Shown here one piece after another: positions 47,311 to 55,893 of a stretch of DNA of 64,000 nucleotides. Within the stretch, counting starts at the first letter, position 1. Each line of letters starts with the position of its first letter. The translations under genes and the position numbers were made by a program. Below the pieces are notes generated by a model that worked only from the letters and a program-made list of their open reading frames with translations, made no database searches and had not been told where the DNA came from. Origin of the DNA: Thermohalobaculum sp963721105. Its GTDB lineage: Bacteria; Pseudomonadota; Alphaproteobacteria; Rhodobacterales; Rhodobacteraceae. Location of the stretch: contig CAVRHY010000018.1 in the NCBI GenBank assembly GCA_963721105.1, positions 1-64,000 on the forward strand. The letters are read 5' to 3'.

Positions 47311-48517
47311 GCGGTGTCTCCGGGAACGCCGAGGAAGAACCGAACCATTTCCGCCGAGGCGTCGGGACCATCGGGATCGGTGTACGAGCCCTCGGCACTG
47401 CCGCCGAGCCAGGCATGGCCCGCGCCCTCGACCAACCAATGCTCGCAGATCGCGACATCGCCGGCGTTCCGGAAGGTAGTGCAAGTGAAGGCTCTGCCAG
47501 CGCGAGAGCGTCCGCTCTCGCGGGAGACAGACAGTCGCGCCTGCGCCGTGGCGGCCTGGACGACGCGGTCGCCGTTCGACGGGTGGACGATCTTGTCGGC
47601 GCTGCCGTGGAAGACGATCGTTCGCGCGGGCACGCTGATCGAGCCGCGGCGCCGAACCGCCCTCGCCCCGCATCGCGGCGAAAGCCGAGATGACGTCGCG
47701 CGCGGCGCCGCGCGGCAATCCGGAATGCACGCCCACCGCGCTGAACACCTCCGGATGGCTGGCCCCGAGGATCGCGGCCATGGCGCCGCCTGCGGACAGG
47801 CCGGCAGCATAGCAGCGGCCCGGCGGGATCGCGAACTCCGTGCAGACCTCCAAGGCTATCCCGGCGAGTATCTCGGGCTCGCCGCTGCCCGCTGCCTGGT
47901 CTCCCGGCCGGAACCAGTTCCAGCACGGACTGGGCGTTGTGCGACCGTGTCTGCTCGGGATAGGCGACGATCAGGCCGTGGCGCTCGGCGAGTTCGTTCA
48001 TCCTTGTTCCCCGTGCGCAGTCCACACCGGTCTGCGTGCAGCCGTGCAGCATCAGGACGACGCCTGCGGGGTTCTCCCGGGCCGTTTTTGGAGCGTAGAG
48101 CGCGTAGGTCCTCGCACCGGCAGCGCTGGTGAAGTTGCGGATCTCCCATCGCGCCCCTGGAGGGTGAGCCGGCGGCGCCGGGTCGCGGGCGCCGGGTTGA
48201 TCGGACGGCTGCGCACCTGGACGTCCGCGCCGCAGGGCCTGAACGACCTCGCGCAGCGACTGGCGCCCGTCGCCGACGCGATGTCGTAGATCGATCACCG
48301 GCTTCGGAGATGCGCCGCTTCCTGTAGTCGTGTCCCCCGCGCCGTCGGGCGCGGCGATTTCCGGCTGCACCGGCTGCGGGAGGGCTCGCACCTTTTCCGA
48401 GGTAGGCGGGGTCGAACCCTTTATCGCTGCCTGGATAATCCGGCTCGCTTCGGCAGCATCGCCGGCACGCGTCCGCTCGAGCGCACGGCCCATGGCCGCC
48501 GCGAAGTCGTGTTTCAT
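47307..48517 (-). CDS. PHB-depolymerase-family esterase, two frameshifts
   Basis: About 403 residues. The N-terminus MKHDFAAAMGRALERTRAGD and a long Pro/Gly/Arg linker precede an alpha/beta-hydrolase: YALYAPKTARENPAGVVLML, LHGCTQTGVDCARGTRMNEL (oxyanion), YAAGLSAGGAMAAILGA (nucleophilic Ser), IVFHGSADKIVHPSNGD (Asp) and LVEGAGHAWLGGSAEG (His). Shifts near 47905 and 47670, each one extra base. No signal peptide, so intracellular-type. Members include extracellular PHB depolymerases, feruloyl esterases and LpqC; the substrate here is open. It probably forms a unit with the CopG regulator 35 bp upstream. Confidence 0.8.
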
Positions 48518-48551
48518 TGCCTGTCCTGTTGTCTGGTGAAAAAACCCGGCG

Positions 48552-48951
48552 TCAGCGGGTCCTGTCCTTCAAAGCTGCCCGGATCGCCGGCGAGGCCTGC
48601 AGAGCGCCGAGGACCCTGATAGATCCGATTGTCTCCCTTGGCCAGGTCGGCGGAAACGTCGTCTGCGATCCGGGCGAGCCCGACGACCCTGATGTGCAGC
48701 ATCTCCCCCGCCCCGCGGGCGGCCTCGAGCTCGGCACGGCCGATCTCGCGCAGGCCGAGTTCGAGCGAATGCCGTTCGAGCGAGTTGGCGAGCGCATCCC
48801 CCTGCGCGCTCAACTGGTTCCGGATGGCCGTCCGAATGAAGTCCGTCCGATTGGAGTAGAAACCCTCCTGCACCATCAGGTCGATCCGCCCCAAGTCCAC
48901 ATGGCCGAGGTTAATGGTGATCTTCTCGCTCTCCGCCGGCCTGTCTGACAT
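48552..48951 (-). CDS. CopG/ribbon-helix-helix regulator, one C-terminal frameshift
   Basis: About 132 residues; AAGGAAATTCG precedes ATG. KITINLGHVDLGRIDLMVQE supplies the DNA-binding strand, and YSNRTDFIRTAIRNQLSAQG the helix pair of the RHH fold. A C-terminal domain, LHIRVVGLARIADDVSADLA, continues after a shift near 48640 with VLGALQASPAIRAALKD. This regulator type regularly stands next to this esterase type in alphaproteobacteria (from memory), so it likely controls the neighbour. Confidence 0.75.
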
Positions 48952-49374
48952 CGAATTTCCTTCCGTATGGAAGGTATATGGATGGCGTACAGAAGGATGG
49001 CAAGAGCCGAACGGCGCCACCTGTGCTGTTTCGGCGGCAGGGCGGGGCGACGACCGCTCTTGGAACTCGATGCGGACGCGCTGCCGCGCTCTCTCCGCCC
49101 CACACCTTGCAGCGCAAGGCGTCAAACGCGGGTGGTGACAGAAGGCTGGGGTCAGGAAGTTTCCGGCACCCAGGGTTCGTTGCCTCACCATCAGGTGTTC
49201 CAACGGCCGGGAACGGACCGGATCGGCGAGGCGTATGCTGCGGGATGCCGTGACCAGGTCCGGACGTGAACGGGTCTGTCACCCCGTCCCCGCTGCGGTG
49301 AGGGCGTCGGTAAGGGAGACCGAACAAGACAGTGGTCCGGAGGCGGGCCTGCATTTCTCGAGAAAGGACCGCCG
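48952..49374. other. Divergent intergenic region
   Basis: About 420 bp between the CopG gene and the FAD protein. I see no gene and no strong repeat; promoters for both sides should lie here. Confidence 0.4.
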
Positions 49375-51015
49375 GTGGCAACGACGCGAATAGGGATCGT
49401 GGGGAGCGGTCCAATGGCCATCTATCTCCTCAAGTTCCTCGGCAGGAAGGACCATCCCCTCGACATAACCGTCTTCGAGGCCTCGGACACCGCCGGACGC
49501 GGCATGCCCTATCGGGAGGGGATAAATGCGGACTACATGCTGTGCAACGCGTTCAGCCGGGAGATCCCGGAGCTGACAGGCTCGTTTCATGGATGGCTCA
49601 AGGGTCGGCCGGCTCGCGAGCTGACCGAATGGGAGTTGTCGCCCCACGACATCAGCCCTCGGGCGTTTTACCCGCGCGTCCTTCTCGGAGAATATCTTCA
49701 GTCCGAGTTCGAGAGGCTCTGCATCGATGCGAGTGAAGCCGGCCATTCGATCAACGTGTTGACGGGCTGCCGGGTAATCGATGTCGTCCCCGGCTCGGAC
49801 GGCACGACGATCAGGGCCGCCCTCGGGGGCGGCACGCGTGAGATGGCAATGGACCTTGTCGTGATCGCGACCGGTCACCAGTGGCCGGATCAGCCGGCTC
49901 TCGGAGGAGTCCGTCTCGTCTCGCCTTGGCCATACGACAACGTTACCGAGCTGCCGCCCGGTGAAATCGGTATTCTCGGCTCGTCCCTCTCGGCGGTGGA
50001 TGTCGTCGTCGCGCTCGGCCATGCGCATGGCCGCTTCGACGAGGAAGGTGCAACCGTCTCGTGGACCACCAGCCCCGGGTCGGAAGGCCTGCACGTGACG
50101 ATGGTCTCACACATGGGCATCATGCCGGAGGGGGACTTCTACTATCCTTTCCCCTACCGGCCGCTGAGGCACATCACGGACGAAGGGGTTCGCGCGGAAG
50201 TCGAGAAGGGCCCGGCCGGTCTGCTGCGCCGCGTTTTCGACCTGCTGATCCGCGAGATCGAGGAGAATGATCCGCAGTACATGCGGAACCTGGGATCCGA
50301 AGCGCGGAGCATTCCCGGCTTCGCGAGAGGGTACTTCTCGCACCGCAGGGAGATCGGCGGCCTCGCGGCCGTGCGGGAGGGCTTCGCCGAGGTCCGTGCA
50401 TCCATGCACCGCAGGGAGACCATAGAACACCGGTACGCCCTACTCCGCGGGCACGAGAAGTTCGATCTCGCGCTGCGGTATCTCGACGAAGCCGATCGGG
50501 AGGAATTTACCGAGCATCTCATGCCGGTCTTCGCCGACTGCTATGCCGCCGTTCCCCACCTGTCGCTTGCCCGGATCCTGGCGATGGAGGCGGCAGGCGT
50601 CCTCGATCTCCGGGCGGCGGGCCACGATGCGGAATTCCGGCAGACCGACGACGCCGGCGTGGAGGTGACGCTCGAGGGCGGCTCGCTCCGCTTCGATGCG
50701 ATGATCGACGCGCGCGGGCAGCCACCAGCGGGAATCCACGCGCTCCCGTTCCCGTCACTGACCGCCATGCTGCCGTCCCACGCCGCGCCGCTCGAGGCAC
50801 CGTTCAGATTGGCGCTGTCGGCTGAGGATGCCGCACCGATCTACTGCCTGGCGATACCTCAGCTCCTCGAACGGTATCCGTTCTCGCAGGGGCTTGCGAA
50901 CTGTGCCGAGTTGGCCGGGATCGTTGCCGCCGACGTTAGTGCGGCCTGCGAGACCGGCGGGTTGGCCTTCTTCGACCCGGCGCCCACGGCAGGTCGTCCT
51001 GCCGAGCAGCGCTGA
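49375..51015 (+). CDS. FAD/NAD(P)-binding protein (NAD_binding_9 type)
   Basis: 546 residues, intact, GTG start after GAAAGGACC. TRIGIVGSGPMAIYLLKFL is the dinucleotide-binding motif, followed by ITVFEASDTAGRGMPYREG, DLVVIATGHQWPDQ and GEIGILGSSLSAVDVVVALG (second Rossmann). The HI0933/YdhS-like family has flavin monooxygenase or oxidoreductase activity of unknown substrate. Cytoplasmic; 64 bp ahead of the DJ-1 gene, so possibly co-transcribed. Confidence 0.8.
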   Translation: MATTRIGIVGSGPMAIYLLKFLGRKDHPLDITVFEASDTAGRGMPYREGINADYMLCNAFSREIPELTGSFHGWLKGRPARELTEWELSPHDISPRAFYPRVLLGEYLQSEFERLCIDASEAGHSINVLTGCRVIDVVPGSDGTTIRAALGGGTREMAMDLVVIATGHQWPDQPALGGVRLVSPWPYDNVTELPPGEIGILGSSLSAVDVVVALGHAHGRFDEEGATVSWTTSPGSEGLHVTMVSHMGIMPEGDFYYPFPYRPLRHITDEGVRAEVEKGPAGLLRRVFDLLIREIEENDPQYMRNLGSEARSIPGFARGYFSHRREIGGLAAVREGFAEVRASMHRRETIEHRYALLRGHEKFDLALRYLDEADREEFTEHLMPVFADCYAAVPHLSLARILAMEAAGVLDLRAAGHDAEFRQTDDAGVEVTLEGGSLRFDAMIDARGQPPAGIHALPFPSLTAMLPSHAAPLEAPFRLALSAEDAAPIYCLAIPQLLERYPFSQGLANCAELAGIVAADVSAACETGGLAFFDPAPTAGRPAEQR

Positions 51016-51079
51016 AAGCCCGCCTCGCCGCACCGTGCCGCGAGGCCTCCCAACTTACCCTCTGAGAAAAGGAAACAGA

Positions 51080-51757
51080 ATGAAGATCCTGATGGTGCTC
51101 ACCTCCCACGATGAGCTTGGCGATACCGGCAAGAAGACGGGGTTCTGGCTGGAGGAGTTCGCCGCCCCCTATTACGTCCTGCGTGACGCAGGTGCGGAAA
51201 TCACGCTGGCTTCCCCAAAGGGCGGGCAGCCGCCGATCGACCCGAACTCGGACGCAGAAGACGCGCAGACCGACGCCACGCGCCGCTTTAAGCAGGACAG
51301 CCGGGCGCAAAGCGAACTCGCCAAAACGGTCAGGCTGTCGGAAATCGATGCGGACGAGTTCGACGCCGTCTTCTACCCCGGGGGCCACGGCCCGATGTGG
51401 GATCTGGCGGAGAGCACCGAGAGCCGTCATCTGCTCGAACGTTTCGCGGCAAGCGGCCGCCCCATCGGCGCCGTCTGCCATGCGCCTGCGATATTCCGCC
51501 ATGTCGAGAACGGCCGGGGCGAGCCGTTCGTGAAGGATCGGCGCGTGACGGCCTTTACCAATGGCGAGGAAGAGGCGGTGGGTCTGACCGACGTGGTGCC
51601 CTTCCTTCTCGAGGACATGCTGCGCGAGAAGGGTGCGCGCTACGAGAAGGGGGACGACTGGGCCGCGAAGGTCATTGTGGACGGCAAGCTCGTCACGGGC
51701 CAGAACCCGGCCTCTTCCGAGAAGGCGGCCCAGGAACTGCTGGCGCTCCTGAAGTAG
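51080..51757 (+). CDS. DJ-1/PfpI-family protein (type 1 glutamine amidotransferase fold)
   Basis: 225 residues; AAAGGAAACAG before ATG. MKILMVLTSHDELGDTGKKT with Glu/Asp loop, FDAVFYPGGHGPMWDLAE, and IGAVCHAPAIFRHVE with the nucleophilic Cys in the elbow; the catalytic set matches Hsp31/glyoxalase III-like members. VTAFTNGEEEAVGLTDVVPF is also typical. Likely acts in carbonyl stress or protein deglycation (family knowledge). Confidence 0.87.
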   Translation: MKILMVLTSHDELGDTGKKTGFWLEEFAAPYYVLRDAGAEITLASPKGGQPPIDPNSDAEDAQTDATRRFKQDSRAQSELAKTVRLSEIDADEFDAVFYPGGHGPMWDLAESTESRHLLERFAASGRPIGAVCHAPAIFRHVENGRGEPFVKDRRVTAFTNGEEEAVGLTDVVPFLLEDMLREKGARYEKGDDWAAKVIVDGKLVTGQNPASSEKAAQELLALLK

Positions 51758-51914
51758 AGTTCCAAGTGCGCCAAAGCTCTCCCGGCGGCTTGCTACGGCC
51801 TTTGGCTTTCGCCGGTAGAAGGGGCCGACGCAGCGGATGGCGGGGCAGCTGACGCGAAGCCGTGTCCGGCGGGCCATGCCGGCCGTCCCAGGTCCCACAC
51901 AGATCGAACCGTCG

Positions 51915-52340
51915 TCATTCAGGGGTCCTGGCTGCCTCGGCGCCTTCGACGATCTTCTTCTGTGCCTCGGCCCTGTCCTCTCCGTCGGCCTCGGGCGTCT
52001 CCTGCAGTTCGGCGGCGTTCGGCTGGTACTGGAGATCGGCTGGAACCGCCAGGTGAACCGAGCCGATGCTTCGCAGTCTCCCCCGGGACGCTCCGCCATC
52101 CTTCCGGCGCGCTCTCCCGCGCGTTTTTGGAGAGAAGGAACAGGAGAACGGCGAGGCGGACGGAGCTCCATCCGAGCGCCGTCCCTGCCCATGGCCCGGC
52201 GAGGAGTCTGGCAGCAAGGGCGGCGATACCGTCGCGCTTGCTGCCAGTCCTCGATCCGGGGAACAGCTCGCGACCGCGATGCCCGCCAGCGCCGCTGCGG
52301 GAAACCGTACGGCATCAGCCGCCACGAACGGCTCGCCTCC
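51915..52340 (-). CDS. Hypothetical small membrane-associated protein, frameshifted
   Basis: Not recognised. One minus-strand frame reads RLLAGPWAGTALGWSSVRLA, then VLLFLLSKNARESAGRMAER (a likely membrane helix followed by a basic segment). A different frame gives an acidic tail ending QKKIVEGAEAARTPE and a stop at 51915. Joining them needs a shift near 52090. No clear start. The remainder of 51758-52577 shows nothing supportable. Confidence 0.3.
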   Translation of the reverse strand, partial: GGEPFVAADAVRFPAAALAGIAVASCSPDRGLAASATVSPPLLPDSSPGHGQGRRSDGAPSASPFSCSFSPKTRGRARRKDGGASRGRLRSIGSVHLAVPADLQYQPNAAELQETPEADGEDRAEAQKKIVEGAEAARTPE

Positions 52341-52577
52341 AGCAGATCGAGGATCTCCGATGATCTCGCGCCCCGGCGCGCACGGCCGCGTGGTGCCGTG
52401 CCAAGGCTCATCGGCTCCATCAACCCCAATGGCCGCCTGTCACATCGCTTGGGTAGGTCCGGCCGTCGCGTCCGGGCATCGGCGTTCGTCTCGTGTCCGG
52501 AAAGCCGACACCCCATGGGTCACGCCGCGAAGCTCAGGGGGATCCATATTCTTGGCCATGCTCCAGCCGGGCAGACC

Positions 52578-52612
52578 GTCAGGTTCGCGTAAGCTGGAGA
52601 CGTCAGGTTCGC
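52578..52612 (+). repeat. 11-bp direct repeat upstream of the DUF2231 gene
   Basis: GTCAGGTTCGC occurs at 52578-52588 and again at 52602-52612, a 24-bp period, 36 bp before the DUF2231 start. Could be a regulator binding site. Confidence 0.35.
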
Positions 52613-52647
52613 CTCCACTCGGACCGACGTTCCAATCTGGAGATATC

Positions 52648-53115
52648 ATGATTGCTCCTCAGCAGCTGCACCCGATTGCAGTCCATTTTCCGATTGTCCT
52701 TCTGCTCCTCCTCGCCACCTACGACCTTTGGCTAATGGTCCGAGGACGGGGACTGCAGCCTGCGGATGGGTCGGTCGGCCCATCGATGGTGCTGGCGGTG
52801 CTGGCCGGGATTGCTGCACTGGTCACCTTCGGACTGGGCGATCTTGCCGCCGATATCGTGATGGAGGGGGGTGTCCCGGACTCGCTGATCGAGACGCATG
52901 AGGGGCTCGGGACGACCACAGCGATACTCGCTGGCGTCTGGGCGGTTTTCCGGCTTTTCCTCTGGCATCGGAAATGGTCGCTGGACGGCGGAATTCGCGC
53001 AGCGGTGGTGGCCGCCGAGGTCGGGCTCGGGTGTCTCGTGATCGTCACCGCCTATTTCGGCGGCAATCTGGTTTACGAGCACGGTGTTGCGGTCCTCGCG
53101 CAAGCCGGCAGCTGA
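52648..53115 (+). CDS. DUF2231-family membrane protein
   Basis: 155 residues; CTGGAGATATC before ATG. Opening MIAPQQLHPIAVHFPIVLLL with the conserved HPxxVHFPI motif, followed by three more helices (MVLAVLAGIAALVTFGLGDL, TTTAILAGVWAVFRLFLW, VVAAEVGLGCLVIVTAYFGG). Members are four-helix inner-membrane proteins, some binding heme or linked to redox functions. It is 26 bp upstream of the response regulator and probably co-transcribed. Confidence 0.8.
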   Translation: MIAPQQLHPIAVHFPIVLLLLLATYDLWLMVRGRGLQPADGSVGPSMVLAVLAGIAALVTFGLGDLAADIVMEGGVPDSLIETHEGLGTTTAILAGVWAVFRLFLWHRKWSLDGGIRAAVVAAEVGLGCLVIVTAYFGGNLVYEHGVAVLAQAGS

Positions 53116-53141
53116 CGAGCGGTCGCCGGGTGCCGGCGTCC

Positions 53142-53819
53142 GTGCGTCTCCTTCTGGTCGAGGACAATGCCCGGTTGAGCGATTTGATCGTCCAGCGGCT
53201 GGGTGCCGAAGGTTTCGCGGTGGATCCGGCGTTTCGGGTGGGCGAGGCCGAGGAGGCGATGCGGGCTGCCGGATATGATGGCGTTATCCTCGACCTGGGT
53301 CTTCCGGACGGGGACGGTATGGACTTGCTTGCCGCGGAAAGGCGGCGCGGGGCGGCCATGCCGTTTCTGATCGTCACCAGCCGCGAGGGACGCCGGGGCG
53401 TCGTCGACGGCCTGAACGGTGGCGCAGACGACTACCTGCTGAAGCCATTCGAGATGGACGAACTGGTGGCGCGCGTGCGCGCGCTGCTGCGCAGGCCGGG
53501 CCAGCCGCTGAACGTCGTCCTGCGGCACGGGAACATCGAGCTCGACACGGTGGCACGGCGCGTGCGCATCGGGGACGCCGACACCGAACTCAGCCGTCGC
53601 GAGCTCGCGGCGCTCGAGCACCTCGTCCGCCACCGGATGCGGATCGCCTCGAAGGCCGAGCTGGAGCGGGCACTCTACGCCTTCGACGCCGAGGTGTCGG
53701 CCAACGCCATCGAGGTCCTGATCCACCGCCTGCGCCGGAAGCTGGCCGCCGCTGGCGCCAGCGCCGAGATTCACACGCTGCGCGGCATCGGCTACATCCT
53801 GTCGGATCGCGCGCCGTGA
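53142..53819 (+). CDS. OmpR-family response regulator
   Basis: 225 residues from GTG 53142 (VRLLLVEDN); GTG 53130 is an alternative. Receiver: acidic pair in LLVEDN, phospho-acceptor in GVILDLGLPDGDGMD, IVTSREG and DDYLLKPFEMDEL (Lys). The trans_reg_C winged helix ends VSANAIEVLIHRLRRKL and LRGIGYIL. QseB/TctD-like. Overlaps the kinase gene (GTGA). Confidence 0.88.
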   Translation: MRLLLVEDNARLSDLIVQRLGAEGFAVDPAFRVGEAEEAMRAAGYDGVILDLGLPDGDGMDLLAAERRRGAAMPFLIVTSREGRRGVVDGLNGGADDYLLKPFEMDELVARVRALLRRPGQPLNVVLRHGNIELDTVARRVRIGDADTELSRRELAALEHLVRHRMRIASKAELERALYAFDAEVSANAIEVLIHRLRRKLAAAGASAEIHTLRGIGYILSDRAP

Positions 53820-55205
53820 GGCGTCGGCAGCGGTGGGCTGTTCTGGCGGCTGGTCGCCGGCATGGTCACTGTATGCCTGCTCGCCATCGTGGCGACGGTG
53901 CTGTTCCTCTACCTCCGTTTCGACTCGGTGAACTCGCGCTTCCGCGAGGGCACGCTGCTCAGCTACGCCACGCTGCTGGCGCAGGACCTGGACCGGCACC
54001 CGGCCGCGACGCCGGGCAAGGCCGCGCCCGCGACGGCGGCCGGCCCGGACAGCGCGGTCGTCGAGCAGATCACCTCGCGCGGCGGCCGTTTCGCGGTCGT
54101 CTCCGGGCGGGGCGAGCTGATCTCTGCCTCGCCAGGCGTCACGGCGCCGCTGGTGCCGACCGCGGACGAGGTGCAGCGCCGCTACTTCACGCTTCGCGGC
54201 CCAGGGCCGGACGATCCGCCCGACTTCGGGCTGTCCCTGCCCGTGCCGGGGATCTCGCCCCCGATCTTCGCGCAGGTTGCCTTCCCGAACGACCATGTCC
54301 TGTTCGATTCGGTGCTCGAGGAGTTCGTCTCCGACATCGCCTGGATCTGGCTGCCCTTCCTCGTCTGCATCCTGGCGATGAACATCGCCGTGGCGCGCAT
54401 CGCGTTGAGGCCGTTGCGCATCGCCGCCCGGCACGCCGAGGCGATCGGCCCCGGCAGCGTAGCGGCGCGCATGAGCGAGGAGAACCTGCCGGGCGACGTG
54501 CGCGCGCTGGTGCACGCGATCAACATGGCACTGGAGCGGTTGCAGCAGGGCTACCTGGCACTTGAAGACTTCGTCGCCGACGTGGCGCACGAGCTGCGCA
54601 CTCCGCTGGCGATCATCAAGGCGCAGCTCGCCAGCGTCGAAACGCCGGCCGTGCGGTCCCTCGAGAGCGAGGTCTCGGCGATGGAGCGGCTGGTCCAGCA
54701 GCTGCTCGATCGGATTCGGCTGGGCGGCATCCATTTCGAGTCCGACAGCCTGGTCGACCTCGCGGACCTCGCGCGCGAGACGGCGCGCTACATGGCGCCG
54801 CTTGCAGTCGTGCGCGGCCGGTCGATCGAGCTGCTGGAGGCGGACGAAAGCGTGACCGTGGCCGGCGCGCGTGATTTCCTGGGGCGGGCGCTGCGCAACC
54901 TGGTCGAGAACGCCATAGAGCACGCGCCGCCGGGGACGACGGTGACCGTGTCGCTGGCGCCGGGACCGAAGATCCGCGTCCTCGACCGCGGGCCGGGCTT
55001 TCCCGCGGCACGCCTTGGCCCTCGGCCGGCCCGGCTGCGCAGCGACCGCCGTGACGGGCTGGGCCTCGGGCTCTGGATCGTGCAGCGCACGATGGAGGCC
55101 CATGGGGGACGACTGCGGCTGGCCAACAGGCCCAATGGTGGCGCCTGCGCAGTCATGGATTTCGCCACCGGACAGCACAGGCAGGAGTCTGGGCCAACCC
55201 GCTGA
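53816..55205 (+). CDS. Sensor histidine kinase, one frameshift near the start
   Basis: 462 residues after removing one extra base near 53835; from ATG 53862 the frame is clean but would start inside the first helix. Helix 1 MVTVCLLAIVATVLFLYLRF, periplasmic domain of about 140 residues, helix 2 IAWIWLPFLVCILAMNIAVA, HAMP-like linker, HisKA EDFVADVAHELRTPLAIIKA (phospho-His), N-box RALRNLVENAIEHAPPGT, G1 LDRGPGFP, G2 GLGLGLWIVQRTMEAHGG. Phosphorylates the adjacent regulator. Confidence 0.85.
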
Positions 55206-55240
55206 CCGTAGCTGATTTGCAACAGAAGAAAATTTTCTCT

Positions 55241-55257
55241 GTAAGCCTGCCGTAAGC
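55241..55257 (+). promoter_or_regulatory. GTAAGC tandem repeat, predicted OmpR-type operator
   Basis: GTAAGC at 55241-55246 and 55252-55257 are direct repeats with an 11-bp period, the spacing favoured by dimers of OmpR/PhoB-type regulators. They lie 48 bp upstream of the six-gene operon and directly downstream of the kinase gene. Confidence 0.55.
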
Positions 55258-55304
55258 TGCTTCTGCAAGGATCTCTGACATCGAGCGAAACAAAGAGGCA
55301 AAAC

Positions 55305-55893
55305 ATGCCGTGTATCATCCTGCTGGGAAAGCAAAGCCCCCGGCGTGAAGCGTGCGAGACTTTCGCTAGGCAAGTTTATGAGCAGTCCTATGGGGCAAAT
55401 CTGAGCGTTTTTCCTGATGAAATGATTGCTCTTCTCGATGGCACGGATCGCTTCATCTGTGCAGTAGGGTTGCGCCGTGGCCCGGCCGCATTCTTTTCCG
55501 AGGCCTACCTGGACGCCTCGGTGGACCGAATGCTGACTCGACGCGCCGGCAGAGAGGTCGGCCGCACCGATATCATCGAGGTCACCAATCTGGCTGGCCG
55601 CTCGCCGACCTGCCTGCCCATGTTCCTCGCCGCCGTAGTACGACATTGCGAGGCCGAGGGATTCGACTGGGCCGTCTTCACGCTGACGCAACGCCTGGCG
55701 GCGCTCCTGCGGCGGCTCGACATCGGGCTCGTGCAGTCTCGGCAGCGCCGACAGGCACCGGGTCAGCGATCCGCATCTCTGGGGGTCGTACTACGACCAC
55801 GCCCCCGCCGTGTTCGCCGTCGAGAAACGGCGCTTGCCGCTTTCCGGCCGGGCCGGAGCCGAGCGGGAGGCCGACCGTGCGCCCGCTCTTTGA
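55305..55893 (+). CDS. Thermostable-hemolysin-family protein (PF12261), one frameshift
   Basis: 195 residues after removing one extra base near 55735. AAAGAGG precedes ATG. Family features: ARQVYEQSYGANLSVFPDEM, RFICAVGLRRGPAAFFSEAY, DIIEVTNLAGRSPTCLPMFL, FDWAVFTLTQRLAALLRRLD and, after the shift, LWGSYYDHAPAVFAVEKRRL. Despite its name the family looks like an acyl-transferase (GNAT or autoinducer-synthase-like) fold (my inference). First gene of a tight operon with a ligase and an oxidase; overlaps the ligase gene by 17 bp. Confidence 0.8.
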
